Shown piece by piece: positions 6,226 through 12,700 of a stretch of DNA of 12,700 nucleotides. The stretch's first letter is position 1, and each line of letters begins with the position of its first letter. Below the pieces are notes generated by a model that made no database searches, was not told where the DNA came from, and saw nothing but the letters and a program-made list of their open reading frames with translations. This DNA is from Lachnospira sp. UBA5912 (GTDB lineage Bacteria; Bacillota; Clostridia; Lachnospirales; Lachnospiraceae), in contig DJDY01000013.1 in NCBI GenBank assembly GCA_002435585.1, positions 1-12,700 on the forward strand. Reading direction: 5' to 3'. The position numbers and the translations under genes are program-made.

Positions 6226-8511
6226 TTACTCGATAGAAGACAGCTTGGCCAGCTCTTCTAAAGGATCTATAGCGCTTGCAAACTGCTGTAACACAATCTT
6301 ATCTGCCCTGCCCTTAAATGCAAATGGTACTTCATAATCCTCTGTTACCGGCGAATAAAAGTTAGCAAGCAGTGCTGATGTAAAACCGGTCATATATGTA
6401 AGTCTGGTTATCCTGGTTTCTCCAACCCTTTTGTCATTAATATATATACTGACTAATGCCGAATTAGTGGATTCATCATACTCATAACTGTAAGAAAGCT
6501 TTGCATCCCCGACTGGTATCACGATATTTGATACTGCCTCAAAGTACTCGAATTTATTGGCATTATATACATACTTTAACCTGTTATCCTTTATATAAAA
6601 ACTGCTGCCACCGAATCTTTGACCACTTGAGTATATAACTCCATCCTCACTTTCACTATCCCTGTGGATATAAGCTGTAACAAGCTGATCTGCCTTATTG
6701 CCTCCCATACCACCGATTGTTCTGTTATTATTAAGATGTACTGGCTTGATAACATTTTTAAATATATGGGTAACGGGTCTTACTGGAATCTTCTCTGCAA
6801 ATTGTCTTGAAAGATTCTCTGGCTTTGCATGCATTGAAAAACGTAACATTGGAAATACTCCATATTTGCCGGCCTCATACATAAAATCTTCCTTAAGTTC
6901 CTGTAATTTATCCGGATACTCACTCGCTACATTATATTTTTCCGAATAATCCTTTTCCACATGGTACAGCTCCCATTCGTCTTTTTTATAATCTTCCACA
7001 AAGCAATGGTTGACAACTGCTTTCCAGCCATCCTTATATATTCCTCTGTTACCATGGACTTCATAGTACTGTATATGCTTTTCACTGTCGGCATCCGGAT
7101 TGTCAAATGTATACTTCATACTTATTCCTGTGAATGGCTCCTGATGAATGCCTTTTATATACTCTGGCTTATCAACGCCAAGAATATCAAGAATAGTAGG
7201 CGTTATATCTGTTACGTGATGATATTGCTGCCTTACAGAGCCTGCATCCTTTATAGCTGCCGGATATCTTATTATAAGAGGGTCTTTGATTCCTCCCTCA
7301 TGCGCCCATATCTTATACCACTGGAATGGCGTGTTGCCGCAGTTGGCCCAGCCTGTTGGATAATGGTTAAACGCAAGCTCTGTGCCTATTTCATCTATAT
7401 GCTCATATGCATAATCTATTTCATCATCTGGTCTGCTTGTGACATCCTGACCGCTCATAGCATTGAATCTTCCATATACACCGCCCTCAGCTGATGCACC
7501 ATTATCAGATAAGAATACGATAACCGTATTATCTAACTGCTCACTCTTTTCAATATAATCAACAAGTCTTCCTATCTGTGCATCCGTATGTGTAAGCATT
7601 CCTGCAAATGCTTCCATCTCCCTTGCATACACTGCTTTCTGTTTATCACTTAACGAATTCCAGTCATCTATATATTCATTTTTATCTGTAAGAGAAGCAT
7701 CCTGTGGTATAACTCCCATCCGTTTCTGGTTTTCAAACCAAAGCTGGCGTGTTACATCCCAGCCTGCATCAAACTTTCCTTTATAAGCATCTATATACTC
7801 CTTCGGTGCGTGATGTGGTGTGTGCATAGCACCGAATGCCAGATATAAGAAAAAGGGCTGCTTTGGGAAATTCATATTATGCTCAAACAGATAATCAATC
7901 GCATTATCAACGATATCTTCTGAAAAATGATACCCTTCTTTAACTGTCTTTGGCTGTTTAACCGCTGTATTATCCCTGATAAGGTGTGGGTGGTACTGGT
8001 CATTTTCGCCGTGAAGAAAACCATAATATCTGTCAAAGCCTCTTTGTACCGGCCAGCCGTCAACCGGACCTGCCGCTCCCTGCGATGCTGACAGATGCCA
8101 CTTTCCGCAGGCAAAAGTAGCATACCCATATTCTTTTAATATCTCTGATATAAGTGCATACTCAGGTTTTAATTCTCCATTTGGATTGTTAGGTGCTCCT
8201 GTTCTCATCTCTATAAGATTGGCACAGCCAACAGCGTGATGATTGGCTCCCGTTAAAAGTGAGCATCTTGTTGCAGAGCATACTGCCGTTGTATGGAAAT
8301 TATTGTATCTTAATCCTTCATAAGCAAGCCTGTCTATATTTGGAGTGCTGATTGTTGACCCATAGCAGCCAAGCTGTGCAAAACCCATATCATCAAGAAC
8401 TATATATATAACATTAGGCGCATTCTCTGGATTGGTATCTACTACTTTATACTGGTATCTTGTTTCTGCAAGTGTGCGCCCAACTGTACCTGTAAATATA
8501 TTTTTTCTCAT
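6226..8511 (-). CDS. Type I formylglycine-dependent arylsulfatase (S1 family), cytoplasmic
   Basis: A 761-residue sulfatase that hydrolyses sulfate esters, releasing sulfate and an alcohol or phenol. Seen: metal-binding DD at 40-41 (IVLDDMG); the modification motif CSATR at 78-82 in AVCSATRCSLLTG, where C78 would become formylglycine; GKWH at 136-139; H230 and H233 in AMHTPHH; SDNG at 335-338 giving two more metal ligands; and YKIWAHEGG at 399-407. These match the active site order of Pseudomonas AtsA. The length fits the long (about 760-790 residue) AtsA-like subgroup. The last 200 residues are a C-terminal extension of unclear role. No signal peptide is seen. The CXAXR form fits anaerobic radical-SAM maturases, none of which is in this window. 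I chose the ATG at 8511 because GAGG lies 6 bp upstream; in-frame ATGs at 8520 and 8547 lack such a site. The gene lies 87 bp after the binding-protein gene. The natural substrate cannot be told. Confidence 0.93.
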   Translation of the reverse strand: MRKNIFTGTVGRTLAETRYQYKVVDTNPENAPNVIYIVLDDMGFAQLGCYGSTISTPNIDRLAYEGLRYNNFHTTAVCSATRCSLLTGANHHAVGCANLIEMRTGAPNNPNGELKPEYALISEILKEYGYATFACGKWHLSASQGAAGPVDGWPVQRGFDRYYGFLHGENDQYHPHLIRDNTAVKQPKTVKEGYHFSEDIVDNAIDYLFEHNMNFPKQPFFLYLAFGAMHTPHHAPKEYIDAYKGKFDAGWDVTRQLWFENQKRMGVIPQDASLTDKNEYIDDWNSLSDKQKAVYAREMEAFAGMLTHTDAQIGRLVDYIEKSEQLDNTVIVFLSDNGASAEGGVYGRFNAMSGQDVTSRPDDEIDYAYEHIDEIGTELAFNHYPTGWANCGNTPFQWYKIWAHEGGIKDPLIIRYPAAIKDAGSVRQQYHHVTDITPTILDILGVDKPEYIKGIHQEPFTGISMKYTFDNPDADSEKHIQYYEVHGNRGIYKDGWKAVVNHCFVEDYKKDEWELYHVEKDYSEKYNVASEYPDKLQELKEDFMYEAGKYGVFPMLRFSMHAKPENLSRQFAEKIPVRPVTHIFKNVIKPVHLNNNRTIGGMGGNKADQLVTAYIHRDSESEDGVIYSSGQRFGGSSFYIKDNRLKYVYNANKFEYFEAVSNIVIPVGDAKLSYSYEYDESTNSALVSIYINDKRVGETRITRLTYMTGFTSALLANFYSPVTEDYEVPFAFKGRADKIVLQQFASAIDPLEELAKLSSIE

Positions 8512-8539
8512 ATTAATCCTCATTTTCCGCGCACGTATT

Positions 8540-8547
8540 TTGCGCAT
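8540..8547. promoter_or_regulatory. TTGCGCAT motif, candidate operator
   Basis: It contains the palindrome TGCGCA and lies about 10-17 bases after the predicted transcription start of the arylsulfatase gene, a usual place for a repressor site. It shares seven bases with the TTGCGCAA site upstream of the LacI-type gene. Confidence 0.4.
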
Positions 8548-8563
8548 AAATTCATTCTTATCT

Positions 8564-8593
8564 ACTATAAATAATCATATTTTAAATATTCAA
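8564..8593 (-). promoter_or_regulatory. Candidate promoter of the arylsulfatase gene
   Basis: Minus strand: TTGAAT (8588-8593), 18 bp, TATAGT (8564-8569). The start would be near 8557, about 46 nt before the ATG. The gene could therefore be transcribed apart from the transporter genes. Confidence 0.45.
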
Positions 8594-8598
8594 TAAAT

Positions 8599-9630
8599 TC
8601 ACTTTACTGCTTCACTATATATAGAATTATCTATGAGACTATCAACACTGATATCAGATGATATAAGCTTGTTACTAAGCATAAAGTCTTTTGTTGCAAA
8701 TATTCTTGATTTCACGCTGTCTGTTATCTGCGGATTGAAGTACGAAAAACCTGTATCAGAATATGTAACAGCTAACAATTCTTTAGTGTAAATATTGGTA
8801 ACCATCTTCTCAAGTGCGCTGTCAGGATTAGCTTTTGCATATTCATAAGCTCTGTTTAATGCCTTGGTAACAGCTACTACTGCATCCCTGTCTGACTGTA
8901 TATACTTTGTTGTTGCATCAGCTATAAGAAGTCCCGATATATCCTCATCACTGTTACTTGATATAAGTGTTGTTCCAAGTCCTTTCTGCTCGTATATTCT
9001 TACCGCCGTATCTGCTGTAACAACTGCATCAACCTGACCTGATGCTATCATTGTTGGTCCATCTGTTGCTGTGTTTACAACCTCAATATCCTGTATTGAC
9101 AAACCATTTTTAGCAAGTAGCTTAGATAAATACATATATGGTATAGTTCCGAATCCAACTGCAACTTTCTTTCCTTTTAATTCTTTAACCGAATTAATAC
9201 CTGTATTCTTTCCTACAAGTACTGCAAATGGATAATTGGCGCTATATGATGCAAATATCTTCACATCTATGCCACTGCTCTTAGCTGTTATAGCAGGCAG
9301 ATCACCATATAAAGCAATATCAAGTGAACCTGAAGCAAGTGCTTCATTCATCGCCGGACCAGCTCCTGTAAAACCTACATATTCTGGCTTCTATCCAACC
9401 TTTCCAAGCTCCTCTTCAAAATATCCAAGCTCCTGTGCTATTCTTGCAGCATCTGTTGCTGTACCATCAGTCCCACTTGAACCAATCCTTACAACCTTAA
9501 CTCCATCCCTGACTGTAGAACTATCTGCTGTATTGTTACCATTCTGGCAGGCTGTAAGCCCTGTTGCTATAACACCTGCTGTTAATGCGACTGCTGCCAG
9601 TTTTTTAATAAATGTGCTTAATCTATTCAT
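8599..9630 (-). pseudogene. SsuA/AtsR-type substrate-binding lipoprotein with in-frame amber codon
   Basis: A binding protein for an ABC importer of the sulfonate, taurine or sulfate-ester type. The reading frame from the ATG at 9630 (GGAGG 8 bp upstream) to the TGA at 8599 is 344 codons, normal for the family, but codon 80 (9391-9393) is TAG. There is no frameshift: both parts are in the same frame and read as one protein. N-terminal part: lipoprotein signal with lipobox LTAC (Cys28), then VVRIGSSGTDG. After the stop come KPEYVGFTGAGPA and SGSLDIALYGDLPA, then VGKNTGINSVKELKGKKVAV and the rest of the two-lobed fold. The surrounding sequence suggests that a Tyr codon (TAT or TAC) became TAG. 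As read, it would give only a 79-residue fragment; the next in-frame ATG (9351) would lack the export signal. It lies 18 bp after the alkylsulfatase gene in the same operon. Alternatives are a sequencing error, a strain polymorphism, or suppression. Confidence 0.85.
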
Positions 9631-9648
9631 ACTTATTGCCTCCTTCAA

Positions 9649-11580
9649 TTAAATAAGCGCAAACTGCTTGTATTTTTCCGTATCAACTACATTACCTGCA
9701 AGCTCCTTTAGCTGCTCTGGTAATCCTGATATATTTTCATATTTACCTGCCGCAATTTTATAAAGAGTATCCTTATCAATAACATAATCTTCTTTATCAT
9801 CTGTCTTTTTATGAAACACTGTTCCTTTATATACATCTATGATGTGATTTTCAGCCAACCCTGATTTCTTATCAGTTATAACTTTTAATACAAATCTCTG
9901 CTTTATATCCTGCGCTTTGTATCCATCATAATTAATTCCAAGATAATCTAACAGCAGTTCAACTGACACATAAGGAATAACATCTGCATTATCCATAGCC
10001 CTTATATTAATGTTCTTATATATCTCTGGATGTCTTACATCCAGCGCCGCTGAAAGATAGGCATTTCTTTGCAAAGCATTTTCTGAAAGATATCCAAGCT
10101 GTTCTAATGCATCTGCCAAAAGATATGCCGCATCCTTATTTTCCGGAGATACAAACAGGAGCTGTCTTGTAACCGATGCCACCCACTGGTACTCTCCATT
10201 CTCATAATCCTTTACTGCATTTTCCAATATTTTCTCCTCTGAACCTGCATACTGCACAAATTTTCTGGCAGCCTCATCTTCTGGAAGAGGATTAAGATTA
10301 ATTGGATTGCCATCATAAAATCCAAGATATTTCTGGATTGTTCCTCTGGCATTAAAAGAATAGTTGCCATAATGTGCCCTTGTATACCATGTACGCTTTA
10401 TGCTGTCAGGGACTTTAAGCTCATTTCCAACCTCCTGTAGCTTTTTGCCTTCATTAGCAAGCAGTAAAGCCTCATCGTGTGTATACTTGTAAGCTGCTGC
10501 CGTATCAAGAAGATATTTCTTAACATTATCCGGCTTTGCGTGAGTCTTAAAATGTGGCTGTCCGTGTCCTGTATACACGCATTCTGCTGTATCCCCATAC
10601 TTAAGATACAACTTGTAAAATACTTTACCCCAGTAATTCGCATCTCTTACAGGTGCCCCTCTCATCGTATATGTATTATGTATAGTTGAACCAACTCCCA
10701 CATCTCCAAGATACAGCACCTTATATTCCCTTATAAATGCTGTCATATGTGCTCTTGTTTCTGTATTCTGTGCCTGCACAAAATCAATATGCAGTCCGTC
10801 TATTACCAGAGTTTCATCCCCCTCTACAATCTCCGTTGGCATAACTGAGTCAATATGTCCGTGTACACCAAGTGTACTTGCAAGTCCAATAGATACTCGT
10901 CCATTGCTGTTATTTTCAAGATACAGACCGCACTGGTACTGAAGCCTTCTGCTCATCTGGACACCTGCATACAGATTGTCATCCACAAGCGACTGCTCGT
11001 AATCTTTAGGCGCATATATAGGAATTCTGTCATCACTTAATTTTCCATATTCCTCTTTTTTAGCAAATGCGAGAATTCCGCCAAGGTGGTCGGTATGTGT
11101 ATGGCTGTATATAACTGCACTCACATTTCCATATACCTCCTCACCTGTTGCTTTCTTTATAAGCTGTATTGCAAGCTGACCCGCCTCATATGAACCACCT
11201 GTATCTATAACAACCCAGCCTGTGCTGCCCTTGGCAAAACCTATTGCTGATGAGTCAACTCCATAGACTATATAAAATCCATCTGCCAGCTTTAAAACAC
11301 CTGCAGCATATCCATCCACATAATTCTTCCAGAGATACGGATTAACTGTATCGGGATAGTCTTCGTTTGTAAGCCTGTACTGCTCACTTCTTCTTAACAA
11401 AATGTTTCCATTATCATCATAAATGTCTTCGTCACCTATTGAATATATAAGATGTTTTCTTAACTCCTCTATATCCTCATCTTCCTCTTTTTCATACTGG
11501 GTATTAAGTTTTTTCATAATTTCTTTATGAATATTTTTTGTATATTGGGTTGCTTCTTTTTTATTAGAATTAAATACCAT
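9649..11580 (-). CDS. Alkylsulfatase of the metallo-beta-lactamase fold (type III sulfatase)
   Basis: A 643-residue zinc hydrolase, close in length to SdsA1 and yeast BDS1, which cleave alkyl sulfates. Seen: an N-terminal extension rich in charged residues (1-60); the MBL domain (about 85-350) with HTHTDH at 160-165 (H160, H162, D164, H165), E274 in NTETRAHM, D293 in YLGDVG, and H339 in YTGHGQPHF; a mostly helical middle domain (about 355-500) that in SdsA1 is the dimerisation domain; and a C-terminal part (about 525-643) like the SCP2-type alkylsulfatase domain. The spacing of ligands agrees with SdsA1 (H169, H171, D173, H174, E280, E299, H344), except that Asp replaces the second Glu. No signal peptide is seen, unlike secreted SdsA1, so it should act on imported substrate. 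The ATG at 11580 has AAGGAGG in front, starting within the permease stop region. The permease gene ends 12 bp upstream and the binding-protein gene starts 18 bp downstream. Confidence 0.9.
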   Translation of the reverse strand: MVFNSNKKEATQYTKNIHKEIMKKLNTQYEKEEDEDIEELRKHLIYSIGDEDIYDDNGNILLRRSEQYRLTNEDYPDTVNPYLWKNYVDGYAAGVLKLADGFYIVYGVDSSAIGFAKGSTGWVVIDTGGSYEAGQLAIQLIKKATGEEVYGNVSAVIYSHTHTDHLGGILAFAKKEEYGKLSDDRIPIYAPKDYEQSLVDDNLYAGVQMSRRLQYQCGLYLENNSNGRVSIGLASTLGVHGHIDSVMPTEIVEGDETLVIDGLHIDFVQAQNTETRAHMTAFIREYKVLYLGDVGVGSTIHNTYTMRGAPVRDANYWGKVFYKLYLKYGDTAECVYTGHGQPHFKTHAKPDNVKKYLLDTAAAYKYTHDEALLLANEGKKLQEVGNELKVPDSIKRTWYTRAHYGNYSFNARGTIQKYLGFYDGNPINLNPLPEDEAARKFVQYAGSEEKILENAVKDYENGEYQWVASVTRQLLFVSPENKDAAYLLADALEQLGYLSENALQRNAYLSAALDVRHPEIYKNINIRAMDNADVIPYVSVELLLDYLGINYDGYKAQDIKQRFVLKVITDKKSGLAENHIIDVYKGTVFHKKTDDKEDYVIDKDTLYKIAAGKYENISGLPEQLKELAGNVVDTEKYKQFALI

Positions 11581-11592
11581 AAATTTTCCTCC

Positions 11593-12363
11593 TTATTTGC
11601 CAGTTCCGACCTTCTCCCAAGGTGTGAACTGCTTAAATATAACTCCTATCAGCTTATCCATAATTATTCCGATTAAACCAACCACGACTATGCACGATAT
11701 AAGAACCGCTGACTGCATAAGCGTTCTTGCCATACTCATTCTGTAGCCTATTCCTGCTGTTGAGGCTATAAGCTCTGCTCCGACAACTGCCATCCAGGAA
11801 ACCGATAAACCAAGCTTTAGACCCACAAGAATATTAGGGAGTGCGTGTGGCAGATATACTCTGAAAAATGTCTGTAACACTCCAAGCTTGTATAACTTAG
11901 ATACTTCTATGTAACTTGCTGGTGTTGTTTCTATACCATTCTGCGTATTTACGAGAATTGGAAATGTCGCTGCCATAACTATAAGAACTACCTTACTGAG
12001 CTGTCCGATGCCGCACCACAGTATGATAAGAGGCATCCACGCTATCATTGGTATCTGTCTTATGCAGGTAACTGTCGGCTGTAGTATCTGTTTTACTGGC
12101 TTAAACATTCCCATAAGTGCTCCAAGTAAAACTCCCACAATAACTGCTACCGCATATCCCTTAAGAACACTCTCAAGGCTTGCTAACAGGTCAGTCTGTA
12201 ACTGTCCCGACTTAACTATCTCCTTAAATGTCTTAACAACCGAAGATATCTTTGGAAGTACCGCATTAGGTGTATTCGTGTAATTCGTTGCATACCACCA
12301 TAGAACTAATATAAGTACAAGTGGTATTATTCCAAGCAATATATTGGTAATTTTTTTCTTCAT
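11593..12363 (-). CDS. ABC importer permease, SsuC/TauC/AtsB family
   Basis: A 256-residue inner-membrane permease with about six membrane helices. The first is at about residues 7-26, preceded by MKKK; others lie at roughly 68-88, 108-140, 178-200 and 218-245. The cytoplasmic loop that contacts the ATPase has the EAA-like stretch EVSKLYKLG (153-161), followed by YLPHALPNILVGLKLG, typical of this family. Other family-like stretches are RQIPMIAWMPLIILW (102-116) and WMAVVGAELIAST. Family members transport sulfonates, taurine, nitrate, sulfate esters or thiamine precursors. The sulfatase neighbours favour sulfate esters or related organosulfur compounds. The ATG at 12363 has AGAGG about 7 bp upstream. 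A 232-bp gap separates it from the gene upstream, so the permease likely starts a transcript that continues through the alkylsulfatase and binding-protein genes. Confidence 0.92.
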   Translation of the reverse strand: MKKKITNILLGIIPLVLILVLWWYATNYTNTPNAVLPKISSVVKTFKEIVKSGQLQTDLLASLESVLKGYAVAVIVGVLLGALMGMFKPVKQILQPTVTCIRQIPMIAWMPLIILWCGIGQLSKVVLIVMAATFPILVNTQNGIETTPASYIEVSKLYKLGVLQTFFRVYLPHALPNILVGLKLGLSVSWMAVVGAELIASTAGIGYRMSMARTLMQSAVLISCIVVVGLIGIIMDKLIGVIFKQFTPWEKVGTGK

Positions 12364-12433
12364 ATTTAATCCTCTTTTCTTTCATTGTGCGCCTCATGTT
12401 ACTTGTCTATATTTATTTTTTCCACTGCAAATC

Positions 12434-12497
12434 ATTTTTGTTTATACCAAGTACACATTTGATGAAATTGTAATAATATATTTTTGTTATAAGTACA
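12434..12497. repeat. Imperfect direct repeat in the permease promoter region
   Basis: Two copies, 12434-12455 and 12480-12497 (plus strand), share ATTTTTGTT, ATA and AAGTACA in order; the first has four extra bases. They are 46 bp apart, and each copy contains one of the two candidate -10 elements. Confidence 0.45.
12441..12446 (-). promoter_or_regulatory. Extended -10 element upstream of the permease gene
   Basis: Minus strand TGGTATAAA: a TATAAA -10 with the TG extension. Its -35 is poor. Transcription would start near 12434, about 70 nt before the ATG. Confidence 0.4.
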
Positions 12498-12516
12498 AAA
12501 TTGTGTAATATTTCAA
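12487..12516 (-). promoter_or_regulatory. Second candidate promoter upstream of the permease gene
   Basis: Minus strand TTGAAA (12511-12516), 18 bp, TTATAA (12487-12492). The start would be near 12480. Confidence 0.35.
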
Positions 12517-12555
12517 TTTACTCATCTATGATTAATAAAATATTTCAATTAATGC

Positions 12556-12572
12556 TCTTACAACTGGTAAGA
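12556..12572. repeat. Inverted repeat downstream of the partial gene
   Basis: TCTTAC and GTAAGA are perfect 6-bp arms around a 5-bp centre. It lies between the stop of the partial gene and the permease promoters, with no T-tract on the minus strand, so a terminator role is doubtful and an operator is possible. Confidence 0.4.
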
Positions 12573-12574
12573 TA

Positions 12575-12582
12575 TTGCGCAT
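12575..12582. promoter_or_regulatory. TTGCGCAT motif, candidate operator
   Basis: Same eight bases as at 8540, with the palindromic core TGCGCA, 13 bp past the stop of the partial gene and about 60 bp upstream of the first permease promoter candidate. That is farther from the promoter than at the arylsulfatase gene, so a direct repressor role is less certain here. Confidence 0.3.
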
Positions 12583-12595
12583 ATAATTTCATTAA

Positions 12596-12700
12596 TCAGA
12601 TATAATATTCTGCCTCATAATCCTCGTCTGAGTCCTCAAAGAAGTAGTCATATATTTTCTTCTTATAATTGGCAAATCCTGTTGAACCTCTTCTTCTCGC
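12596..12700 (-). CDS. C-terminal fragment of an unidentified protein, possibly the ABC importer ATPase
   Basis: The last 34 residues plus a TGA stop of a gene whose start is beyond the window. The protein begins ARRRGSTGFANYKKKIYDYF and ends in an acidic, Tyr-rich tail (EDSDEDYEAEYYI). The frame is open from the window edge, and no other frame here reads as well. No catalytic motif is in view. The basic stretch followed by F-N-Y-x-K-x-I-Y-x-Y-F resembles the end of SsuB/TauB-type ATPases, where a PRxR-like segment precedes a final helix, and an ATPase is the one importer part missing here. The assignment to an ATPase is inference; that a coding C-terminus is present is much firmer. Confidence 0.6.
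   Translation of the reverse strand, partial: ARRRGSTGFANYKKKIYDYFFEDSDEDYEAEYYI

Noticed and set aside
6961..7494. A 177-codon plus-strand reading frame
   Set aside because: It is fully antisense to the well-supported arylsulfatase, with Cys/Tyr/Ile-rich composition typical of a shadow frame.
9391..9393. Pyrrolysine or other recoding of the amber codon
   Set aside because: This protein family does not use it, no supporting genes are visible, and TAG ends the neighbouring LacI-type gene. A nonsense change or sequence error is simpler.
9236..9652. A 138-codon plus-strand reading frame across the broken binding-protein gene
   Set aside because: The opposite strand reads as a clear SsuA-type lipoprotein on both sides of the amber codon; the plus frame resembles no family.

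Overview
The window looks like a low-GC Gram-positive anaerobe, most likely a Clostridia/Lachnospiraceae-type gut Firmicute. The basis is an AT-rich composition, strong AGGAGG-type ribosome binding sites, sigma-A-like promoters with extended -10 elements, and the protein families present. Every gene I can support lies on the minus strand, so transcription runs from high to low coordinates. I see no tRNA, rRNA, CRISPR array or insertion sequence.

Right part (12700 to 6226): a sulfate-ester or sulfonate acquisition locus. In transcription order it holds the C-terminus of an unrecognised protein, possibly the ABC ATPase (12596-12700); an SsuC/TauC/AtsB-type permease (11593-12363); an alkylsulfatase of the zinc metallo-beta-lactamase fold (9649-11580); an SsuA/AtsR-type lipoprotein binding protein broken by one in-frame amber codon (8599-9630); and a formylglycine-type arylsulfatase (6226-8511). 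Neither sulfatase has a signal peptide. The simplest reading is that the importer brings in an organosulfur compound and two unrelated hydrolases cleave sulfate esters in the cytoplasm. The genes from permease to binding protein are packed 12-18 bp apart. The arylsulfatase follows after 87 bp with its own candidate promoter.

Middle (6225 to 4466): a 419-bp regulatory gap with a good promoter and two inverted repeats, then a LacI-family repressor (4733-5806, GTG start). Its 3' region holds a nested hairpin followed by a rho-independent terminator, which could be a small RNA of about 160 nt or just the repressor's 3' UTR. A palindromic core, TTGCGCAA or TTGCGCAT, lies upstream of the repressor, the arylsulfatase and the permease, and occurs nowhere else in the window. 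It is a candidate operator linking the repressor to the locus.

Left part (4380 to 1): a separate drug-efflux-type operon. A consensus promoter (TTGACA, 17 bp, TATCAT) with a palindrome at the expected transcription start drives a MarR-family regulator (3770-4228). Two half-size ABC exporters follow, the second starting inside the end of the first (1872-3737 and 35-1882). Their motifs show one degenerate and one canonical ATP site, as in heterodimeric exporters of the TM287/288, BmrCD and LmrCD type.
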